DNA of 5,307 nucleotides from JAFMIX01 sp031371425 (GTDB lineage Bacteria > Verrucomicrobiota > Verrucomicrobiia > Limisphaerales > JAFMIX01), in contig JANMJO010000308.1 in assembly GCA_031371425.1 (NCBI GenBank), positions 1 through 5,307 of the forward strand. The letters are read 5' to 3'. Every line of letters begins with the position of its first letter. Positions within the stretch are counted from its first letter, which is position 1. The notes below the pieces were generated by a model, which saw nothing but the letters and a program-made list of their open reading frames with translations, ran no database searches and was not told where the DNA came from. The position numbers and the translations under genes are program-made. Below are positions 1 to 5,307 of this stretch, piece after piece.

Positions 1-505
1 GCAGCGTTATTTTGTTCAGCAGCTTTGCGATACCATTTCACCGCTTCCAACCCATCCTTCTCAAGGCCACCGCCCTTGGTGTAGAAGAGTTCTAGAACGA
101 TATGAGCATCGGCGTCATTTTGCTCGGCAGCTTTGCGATACCACTTTACTGCCTCCGCCTCGTCCTTCGCGACACCTCGGCCATAGTAGTAGCAATTGCC
201 CAAAACAAATTGAGCCTTGGCATAATTCTGTTCGGCAGCTTTGCAATACCAGTTTACTGCCTCCGCCTCATTCTTTTCTGCGGCGACGCCCTTGGTGTAG
301 CAATTACCCAGATAGTATTGCGCGTAAACATTATTCTGTTGAGCAGCTTCATCCAACCAGTTTTCCAACCACTTGATCGCATCCGTATAATCCTTTGGCA
401 CACCATCGCCTTTAGCATAGCGGTGGCCCAGATCGTATAAACCGTCGGCCAGCATGTATAGAGCGTCGGCATCATTTTGCTCGGCAGCTTTGCAAAACCA
501 CCCGC
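1..505 (-). repeat. Tandem 108-bp coding repeats (Sel1 units)
   Basis: Within the Sel1 gene a conserved block, read on the plus strand as CGGCAGCTTTGC or a close variant, recurs at about 17, 125, 233, 341 and 482. The first four are spaced exactly 108 bp (36 codons). The last interval is 141 bp (47 codons), an enlarged unit containing the DYTDAIKWLENWLDEAAQQ segment. The neighbouring stretch reading ACTGCCTCCGCCTC is identical in the units at 125 and 233. The array continues beyond the left edge, so the copy number is unknown. Confidence 0.85.
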
Positions 506-1751
506 GAAATGGCTTCAACGATTCCTTCACAACGCCACCGTAGTGGCGGAAGCCCCGATTGCTAAATCGAGCAATGGCGTAGGTGTAGGCAAGCCGGGCT
601 AGCAGGGTTTGCTTTTGAGAATAATTACCGTTTTGCAAGCTCTCTTGCGCGGCAGTTGTCCAGTGCAAAGCGCCACTATGGGTGTTGACTGCTAAACACT
701 TCTCCAGACATCGGATGCCAAGCTTGAGTTTTGCGTTCACCCTGTTGTTGAGGGCATCCAACAAATCCAAAATGGGTTGTGCTTGGTTAAGATCGAAATC
801 CCCAAGCGTGGCGAGAGCCATCTCTGGAACGAGTTCTATCGCCCTTCGGAGTTGCGGGATTGCATCACTAGGATTGCCGGTTCTTGTAATATATTTCGCC
901 AGAAAGAAACGGTATTTGGCTTCGTCGGGTTGGCATTTGACCGCCTTTTCAGCGATTTTGACCGCATCACCAAACCGCCCCAAGGCATAAAAAGATGTCG
1001 CAGCTTGAAAGAAGGATTCAGCGGCGAGCGCGCTGAGATCGGAGGCTGAAGCCCCTGCCTGACCGGCGAACTTTTGGCTCACATTCTTGTTCAGGACATT
1101 GGTCAATCGGGCGGCATCGGGATAGGTCTCAACGAACGCGTATTTTCCAGCGCGGGTGAAGTAATCCGCAGCCTTCTCGATATTGCCCAGCGCGGGAACG
1201 TAAAGGTAAATCATACCGATGCGGTGCAGGACAAAATAATCGGAGAGCAGCAACTTTTCGGCGTCGAGCAACTCGCGCAACGCATCCTGATACATGTCTT
1301 CCTCCTTTAGTGCGTTGTTCAGGAACTTCAACCCCATCTCGATATGATGCTGGCGCTGCTTTTGGCTGTCCGGGATGCGCAACAATTCCGCGATATTCTC
1401 CTGCAAAAGATTGCTGGTTTTGGCTTCGTCCAGTAGCAAATCCAATCGTTGGCTGACTTGGGTCAAGTGCCATGATATTCCACTGAGTTGACTGTTTATC
1501 CCGCTCAGTTGGCTTTTCAGGCCAGAGAAACCATCATACAGCTCGCCGCAAATTCTGTGTCCGGTGGCGTCGAGCGCATTGATCTGGTCGTTGGAGGTCT
1601 GCTCGATGTAGCGGCCCACGGATTCAGAGGTGTATTTGGCAAGCGAAACGTCTTTGACGTAATCAAACCAACTCCCGGCGAAGTTGGAGTCTTTGGAAAG
1701 CGGATTCCAATAGGTAAAGAGGAACGGCGGATTTTTTACGAGATTAGACAT
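1..1751 (-). CDS. TPR/Sel1-repeat protein, 3' end cut by window edge
   Basis: An uninterrupted frame of 583 codons runs from the ATG at 1751 off the left edge, so the C-terminus is missing. The start is well fixed: an in-frame TGA lies eight codons upstream with no other start between. Residues 1-65 are non-repetitive (begins MSNLVKNPPFLFTYWNP). Residues 75-110 form an amphipathic, probably coiled-coil stretch containing LSGINSQLSGISWHL. Residues about 137-205 and 240-310 look like TPR helix pairs (for example SFYALGRFGDAVKIAEKAV). From about 412 onward come Sel1-type repeats carrying the KAAEQN signature (WYRKAAEQNDADA, WYCKAAEQNYAKA). TPR and Sel1 repeats form helical solenoids that bind proteins; no catalytic domain or signal peptide is visible, so a cytoplasmic scaffold or sensor role is inferred. 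The gene lies 21 bp downstream of the glycosylase-like gene on the same strand. Its Shine-Dalgarno is weak (AGGA about 17 nt upstream), which suggests translational coupling. Confidence 0.88.
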   Translation of the reverse strand, partial: MSNLVKNPPFLFTYWNPLSKDSNFAGSWFDYVKDVSLAKYTSESVGRYIEQTSNDQINALDATGHRICGELYDGFSGLKSQLSGINSQLSGISWHLTQVSQRLDLLLDEAKTSNLLQENIAELLRIPDSQKQRQHHIEMGLKFLNNALKEEDMYQDALRELLDAEKLLLSDYFVLHRIGMIYLYVPALGNIEKAADYFTRAGKYAFVETYPDAARLTNVLNKNVSQKFAGQAGASASDLSALAAESFFQAATSFYALGRFGDAVKIAEKAVKCQPDEAKYRFFLAKYITRTGNPSDAIPQLRRAIELVPEMALATLGDFDLNQAQPILDLLDALNNRVNAKLKLGIRCLEKCLAVNTHSGALHWTTAAQESLQNGNYSQKQTLLARLAYTYAIARFSNRGFRHYGGVVKESLKPFRGWFCKAAEQNDADALYMLADGLYDLGHRYAKGDGVPKDYTDAIKWLENWLDEAAQQNNVYAQYYLGNCYTKGVAAEKNEAEAVNWYCKAAEQNYAKAQFVLGNCYYYGRGVAKDEAEAVKWYRKAAEQNDADAHIVLELFYTKGGGLEKDGLEAVKWYRKAAEQNNA

Positions 1752-1772
1752 AAGAAAATAGTTTCGGACTTT

Positions 1773-2840
1773 TCATCCTAGAAAATCCTCAAAAGCTTCG
1801 TTGTTCTTTTTGTTACCCGTGTGTTTTCCGTGGTTAGTCCAAGCCGTAGGTTTTGTCCACGGTCTTGGCCAAGCTGGAGCACTTGGATGGCGAAACATGT
1901 TAATATGTCCTTGGAAGTGACGTAAGACCGAAGATTGTTTGCGCAACCATTCATCGGGTTTAGAAAGGTTGGTGTCGTAACTCCAACTGCCGAGCGCAGC
2001 TATTTTCGCGGGCCTCAAACAATCGATCAACCTATCTACCCATTTCCAAAGGCAAGGCAACTTGGAGAAATCCGAATGGATACCAGAGTTTCCTGTGGTT
2101 TTCTGGCCGCAGCGAAACCACGGCCAAACATTGTAGATGAAAATCCTATTTTCTCCGATATACCGAATCCATTCTTGTTCACTGCCGAAACGGGCTTTGG
2201 CTTTATTCTTGAAAGCACCGAACAATTTCAGTGATGCGCGATCTTTCGCTTTGTGGCTCAAAATTTCATTTACCCGTTCCACACCCCAATCAGTTCCTGC
2301 GATGGCTTTTTCATAAGAAAATGGATAATAGTCTTTTGCCAAGATTAGGATTGGCTGTGCTTCGGAATTGGGATACTGACTCCAACACCATAGACAGAAA
2401 TCAGACCAAGGCCCAAATAAGATTGAGAGGCCAGTATCCCCACCTGGGATGTTAAAACCTCGCAGATGTTCGTCAGATGGTGAACCTCTTAAACCCTTTG
2501 CCTGAGCCAACGGTTTGAGATTTATGAAATTGCAGCCATTAAATATCAAGGAAGAAGGTGGTGAATGGGTTAAACAAGTGCACGACCCTTCTATGTTGAC
2601 CTTCAACCGACCAGCCAAACCCAAAGGTGCTGTAAGGGGAGCTTCCCCATTCGCTAAGTAATTGATTGGGTTTGGACACCGCTGGCCGAAACAAAGTTCG
2701 CATGTTTTTTTATCCGTCATTTGGCTGAGAGTCTTGCCGCCGTGACTGGAGTGTGGATCAACACCTTTAGCAATGTCCGCAGCCAAATTTATTAAACATG
2801 GATACTGTTCCCCGACGTAGCTCCAAATGGTTTTTCTCAT
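1773..2840 (-). CDS. Uracil-DNA glycosylase superfamily-like protein, putative Fe-S
   Basis: This 355-residue protein (from the ATG at 2840) is not one I can name, but its C-terminal half has the motif order of uracil-DNA glycosylases, which excise damaged or abnormal bases from DNA. Residues 164-173 read ILILAKDYYP, in the position of the first active-site motif, with Asp170 a possible catalytic residue. Asn237 begins NVWPWFRCG, RPAKIAALG (276-284) resembles the conserved strand before the last motif, and His318 begins HPSAP, the HPS motif. Cys149, Cys152, Cys244 and Cys263 match the order and rough spacing of the four iron-sulfur ligands of family 4/5 enzymes. The N-terminal 140 residues are unrecognised and carry Cys47, Cys50 and Cys55 (CELCFGQRC). 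Start choice: the frame is open to a TTG at 2966, and an ATG at 2888 is possible. I prefer 2840 because GGGTGA lies 10 nt upstream and the more distal part overlaps repeat-like DNA. It is probably co-transcribed with the Sel1 gene. Confidence 0.62.
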   Translation of the reverse strand: MRKTIWSYVGEQYPCLINLAADIAKGVDPHSSHGGKTLSQMTDKKTCELCFGQRCPNPINYLANGEAPLTAPLGLAGRLKVNIEGSCTCLTHSPPSSLIFNGCNFINLKPLAQAKGLRGSPSDEHLRGFNIPGGDTGLSILFGPWSDFCLWCWSQYPNSEAQPILILAKDYYPFSYEKAIAGTDWGVERVNEILSHKAKDRASLKLFGAFKNKAKARFGSEQEWIRYIGENRIFIYNVWPWFRCGQKTTGNSGIHSDFSKLPCLWKWVDRLIDCLRPAKIAALGSWSYDTNLSKPDEWLRKQSSVLRHFQGHINMFRHPSAPAWPRPWTKPTAWTNHGKHTGNKKNNEAFEDFLG

Positions 2841-2904
2841 AATTATAATTTCACCCAATCTTTTTCCATATTGTTTCACCACCTCCATTTCACCATAACT
2901 GCAA

Positions 2905-3050
2905 TCAGGGAAAAAGTTTTTTAGTGCCGCATCCGCCGGGACCGTTCCGCTGCGAGACTTTTTCAAGAGGTTCTAACTCAATCTGCGTTAATCGGCGGAA
3001 TCTGCGGATGAAGCTGGCTGACGCGCACCGGGCATTTATATTCCGCAGTC
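2905..3050. repeat. Repeat-like spacer with short direct and inverted repeats
   Basis: Seen directly: the octamer AATCTGCG occurs at 2980-2987 and again at 2999-3006. GAAAAAGT (2910-2917) is the exact inverse of ACTTTTTC (2957-2964). GCGGAAT (2995-3001) is the inverse of ATTCCGC (3040-3046). The text CTGCGTTAATC...GGAATCTGCGGATG resembles dispersed intergenic repeats common in large environmental bacterial genomes; that is recollection, not a search result. Two short minus-strand frames pass through it, but neither looks like a protein. Apart from this and the gene remnant at 3100-3186, I see nothing gene-like between 2841 and 3221. Confidence 0.4.
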
Positions 3051-3099
3051 GCGCTGCTAAAATCTTGCCGTGCCAAGTGATGCCGCCATCTGGAAATAG

Positions 3100-3186
3100 T
3101 TGAATCAACCTGCCCGCCTCGGCATCAACAACATCATCATCCCCACAGGCGGCGTCATCCCGCCCGGCACGGTGATCGGACCTTGA
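3100..3186 (+). pseudogene. C-terminal remnant of a lost gene, possibly GlgC-like
   Basis: The plus-strand frame between TAG at 3097-3099 and TGA at 3184-3186 holds 28 codons. From about 3112 it reads convincingly as protein, RLGINNIIIPTGGVIPPG followed by TVIGP and stop, with third positions almost all G or C as in smc. The I-P-x-G-x-V-I-P-x-G-T-V-I pattern is what hexapeptide-repeat beta-helix proteins show, and it resembles the last residues of glucose-1-phosphate adenylyltransferases (GlgC). An in-frame stop just upstream, and an abrupt loss of protein-like sequence left of about 3110, indicate that only the 3' tip of the gene survives. It converges on smc. The family assignment is tentative; the coding character is better supported. 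Confidence 0.42.
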
Positions 3187-3217
3187 AGACTGGCAAGACC
3201 AGTTTGGATTTGTTTCC
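3187..3217 (+). terminator. Weak hairpin terminator candidate after the gene remnant
   Basis: ACTGG (3189-3193) and CCAGT (3199-3203) form a perfect 5-bp stem around the loop CAAGA, extendable by a G-T and an A-T pair. On the plus strand a T-rich stretch (TTTGGATTTGTTT) follows. It begins right after the TGA at 3184-3186, which fits a terminator of the lost plus-strand gene. Read on the minus strand the hairpin has no T-run, so it is a poor terminator for smc. The short stem keeps confidence low. Confidence 0.3.
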
Positions 3218-3221
3218 GCCG

Positions 3222-5307
3222 CTACTCGGCCTTGGAGACTTCCATAGTCTCCTCACGTTTGTGCGCGGCGTCTTCCTCCGCGTCCACCGATCGCGCGGCG
3301 GAGGGCACGAGCAGTTTCTGCCCGGTCGCGTCTTCGTCGGAGCGGTGGAACTTCACGCTCACAATCTTGCTGATGCCGTGTTCTTCCATCGTCACGCCGT
3401 AGAGCACGTCGGCCATGCCGATGGTGCGCTTGTTGTGCGTGATGATGATGAACTGCGAGTGCATGATGAACCGTTGCAACACGCGGATGAAGCGGTTGAT
3501 GTTGGACTCGTCGAGCGGCGCGTCCAGCTCGTCCAGCACGCAGAACGGGCTGGGCTTCACCTGATAAATGGAGAACAGCAGCGCCACGGCGGTCATCGTC
3601 TGCTCGCCGCCGGAGAGCAGCGAGATGGTTTGCAATTGTTTGCCGGGCGGCTTGGCCACGATGTCGATGCCGCACTCCAGCACGTCGTTTTCGTCGGTGA
3701 GAATCAAGTCTGCTTTGCCGCCGCCGAAGACTTCCACGAACATCGTGCGGAAGTTGTCACGGATCTGGTTGAAGGTCGTCACGAACATCTCGCGCGTCTG
3801 CGTGTTGATGCGGTTGATGACTTCCATCAACTGCGCTTTCGCTTCCACGAGGTCGTCGTATTGCTTGGTGAGGAACTGGTGGCGCTGCTCGGACTCCTCG
3901 TATTCCTCGATGGCGACGAGGTTCACCGGGCCCATCTCGTCAATTTTGGCTTGGAGCGCCTCGACCTGCTTGGTGACTTCCGCCCAATCGGTCGCGGCAC
4001 CAGCGGCGGCCATCTCCTCGGGCGTGAGTGTCTGCACCTGGGCCGGACCTTCGTCGGCGTAGGTGATGGTGATGCACTCGCTGCGGATGTCGTCAATGTT
4101 GACGTGGTATTTCTGCTGCACGCGCTCGCGGAGGTTCTGCACGGCCATGTTCTTCTGCGCGAGTTCGACCTCGATGTTGCCGCGCTGGGATTGGATTTCC
4201 GTGAGCCGCTGCCGCTGTTCGCGCAACGCCTGGTCGCGCGCCGCGATGTCGGTTTCCTGCGCGGATTTCTGCTGCGAAATTTCGGCGGCCTGCGCGTTCA
4301 CCTGCTCGCGGTCGTGGCGCAACTTCTCGATCTGCTGCCGCGACTCGACGATCTCGCCCTCGGCCTGCGCCTTGCGCGTGACGAACGCGGAGACCTCGTT
4401 GCGCAACCGCGCGAGCGCCTGCGTGAGTTCGGCGATGCGCTGTTCCAGCGGCTGCTGCTGGCGGCGGTGCGAGGCGACCATCTGCTCCTCGGTGGCGAGG
4501 GCGATCTTGCTCTCGGTGAGCGCGGTGGTGGCGGTATCGCGGTGCGTGCGCAACTGTTCGAGGCTCGCGGTCAGTTCGGTGACGGTCTGCTGGCAGGCGC
4601 GCTCGCGGGTTTCGAGTTCGGAAATTTTGTCGGCCAGGACGGAACGTTTCTGCAAACCTTCCTGCTCCTGCGCGGCGAGACTTTGCACCTCGAACACGAC
4701 GGTTTCAATTTTCTGGTGCAACAGGCGGCTGGAACTTTGTAGCGCGTTGACCTCGCCCTCGCGCGTGGCAATGGCGACTTCCTGATTGCGTAATTCCGTC
4801 TGCGCTGCTTGCAGGCTCGCCTGCAATTCCGTCTGCTCGCTCTGCAACGCGCCGCGCCGCTTGCTGGCTTCGGCGACCTTTTCCTGAAGCTCGAGCACGT
4901 CGGCCTGCAGTTCCGTGATCTGGTTTTTGCGGCCAAGAATCGAGCCGGGCGCTTTGGCGTTGCCGCCGCCGTTGAGGTAGCCGCCGGTGTAGATGCCGTG
5001 GCGGTTCAACAGGTCTCCGCTCAACGTCACGAAGTCGCAACCCGCGTGGCCGTTCTGAATCTGCGCGGTCGCCGTGCCGAGGTCGGCGGCGATGAATGTG
5101 TGGCCGAGCAGCGACTCCAAAAGCTGTTCCACCGAAGGGTCGGTCTTCACGACGCTCAACGCGTGAATAATTTCGCCGGAGGCAATGGTCTTGTCCGACT
5201 CCGCGCCGGGCGCGGGCGAGAGGTCGCCGCCGAAAATCAATTGGCCGGAATTTTTCCGCTCGATGGCCAGTGCCGCGACGCTCGCGCGCCCGGCCTTGCT
5301 CGCGGTG
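3222..5307 (-). CDS. smc: Chromosome segregation protein SMC, C-terminal half
   Basis: SMC is the ATPase of the bacterial condensin complex that, with ScpA and ScpB, compacts and segregates the nucleoid. The visible 694 residues are open to the right edge, so the N-terminal head with Walker A and the first coiled coil lie outside. Numbering from codon 5304-5306: residues 1-125 are the later part of the hinge (GRASVAAL; FVTLSGDLLN; GIYTGGYLNGGG). About 130-445 is Gln/Glu/Arg/Ala-rich coiled coil. The C-terminal head follows: GPVNLVAIEEYEE near 459, FGGGKADL, signature LLSGGEQ at 563-569, Walker B and D-loop FCVLDELDAPLDE at 588-600, and ITHNK with the H-loop His624. After KIVSVKFH there is a roughly 45-residue charged tail ending at the TAG at 3222-3224. 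The TTG at 5240 lies inside the hinge and is not a start. The motifs are intact, so this should be a functional core gene. Confidence 0.96.
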   Translation of the reverse strand, partial: TASKAGRASVAALAIERKNSGQLIFGGDLSPAPGAESDKTIASGEIIHALSVVKTDPSVEQLLESLLGHTFIAADLGTATAQIQNGHAGCDFVTLSGDLLNRHGIYTGGYLNGGGNAKAPGSILGRKNQITELQADVLELQEKVAEASKRRGALQSEQTELQASLQAAQTELRNQEVAIATREGEVNALQSSSRLLHQKIETVVFEVQSLAAQEQEGLQKRSVLADKISELETRERACQQTVTELTASLEQLRTHRDTATTALTESKIALATEEQMVASHRRQQQPLEQRIAELTQALARLRNEVSAFVTRKAQAEGEIVESRQQIEKLRHDREQVNAQAAEISQQKSAQETDIAARDQALREQRQRLTEIQSQRGNIEVELAQKNMAVQNLRERVQQKYHVNIDDIRSECITITYADEGPAQVQTLTPEEMAAAGAATDWAEVTKQVEALQAKIDEMGPVNLVAIEEYEESEQRHQFLTKQYDDLVEAKAQLMEVINRINTQTREMFVTTFNQIRDNFRTMFVEVFGGGKADLILTDENDVLECGIDIVAKPPGKQLQTISLLSGGEQTMTAVALLFSIYQVKPSPFCVLDELDAPLDESNINRFIRVLQRFIMHSQFIIITHNKRTIGMADVLYGVTMEEHGISKIVSVKFHRSDEDATGQKLLVPSAARSVDAEEDAAHKREETMEVSKAE

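Noticed and set aside
102..440. 112-codon plus-strand frame with repeated hydrophobic segments
   Set aside because: The apparent membrane-like repeats are the antisense reading of the 108-bp Sel1 units.
1..505. Regular repeats as a CRISPR array
   Set aside because: The 108-bp units are coding, in frame, and encode Sel1 motifs; there are no short palindromic repeats with unique spacers.
1129..1473. 114-codon minus-strand frame
   Set aside because: It overlaps the TPR/Sel1 gene in a different frame; the long frame has clear helical repeats and this one does not.
2838..2848. TATAAT next to the ATG at 2840 as a -10 promoter box
   Set aside because: It would place transcription initiation inside the coding region, and no -35-like hexamer lies at the right spacing.
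2841..2966. Upstream extension of the glycosylase-like protein to a TTG start
   Set aside because: TTG is a rarer start, no good ribosome binding site was seen, and the added 42 residues fall partly in repeat-like DNA; the ATG at 2840 fits better, though 2888 remains possible.
2905..3108. 67-codon minus-strand frame starting MIQLFPDGGITWHGK
   Set aside because: It lies in the repeat-like spacer, has no recognisable domain, and spans the likely junction; I cannot support it as a gene.
3183..4742. 519-codon plus-strand open frame opposite smc
   Set aside because: It is an antisense shadow of the GC-rich coiled-coil coding sequence; its translation is His/Arg/Leu/Val-rich with no domain, while the minus-strand frame matches SMC throughout.
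4063..4785. 240-codon plus-strand open frame
   Set aside because: Another shadow of smc, rich in Cys, Ser and Arg, with no recognisable motif.

Overview
The window looks like a fragment of a bacterial chromosome, most plausibly from the PVC superphylum and perhaps Verrucomicrobiota. That placement is an inference from the style of the SMC protein, the weak Shine-Dalgarno signals and the repeat-rich spacer; no rRNA or other marker is present. All three substantial genes lie on the minus strand, so transcription runs from high to low coordinates.

Right part (3222-5307): the C-terminal half of a chromosome-segregation SMC ATPase. It shows the end of the hinge, the returning coiled coil, and the C-terminal head with signature motif, Walker B, D-loop and H-loop. 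The gene runs off the right edge. It is GC-rich and ordinary for a core gene.

Spacer (2841-3221): about 380 bp without a full gene. Next to smc is a short plus-strand open stretch (3100-3186) that reads like the intact C-terminus of a lost, GC-rich protein, resembling the tail of glucose-1-phosphate adenylyltransferase, followed by a weak hairpin. The rest carries short direct and inverted repeats. I read it as a junction between the old core chromosome and inserted or rearranged DNA.

Left part (1-2840): a two-gene accessory unit, visibly less GC-rich than smc, with 21 bp between the genes. The first gene (1773-2840) encodes an unannotated protein whose C-terminal half has the motif layout of the uracil-DNA glycosylase superfamily. 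It combines four cysteines spaced like the iron-sulfur ligands of family 4/5 enzymes with an Asp-containing first motif closer to family 1. The second gene (1-1751, cut by the left edge) encodes a large helical-repeat protein: a short amphipathic N-terminal segment, TPR-like repeats, then tandem 36-residue Sel1 repeats.

The two accessory genes are probably co-transcribed. A DNA-base-recognising enzyme paired with a TPR/Sel1 scaffold is the most interesting thing here. It could be an uncharacterised DNA-damage or defence module, but nothing in the window proves a function.
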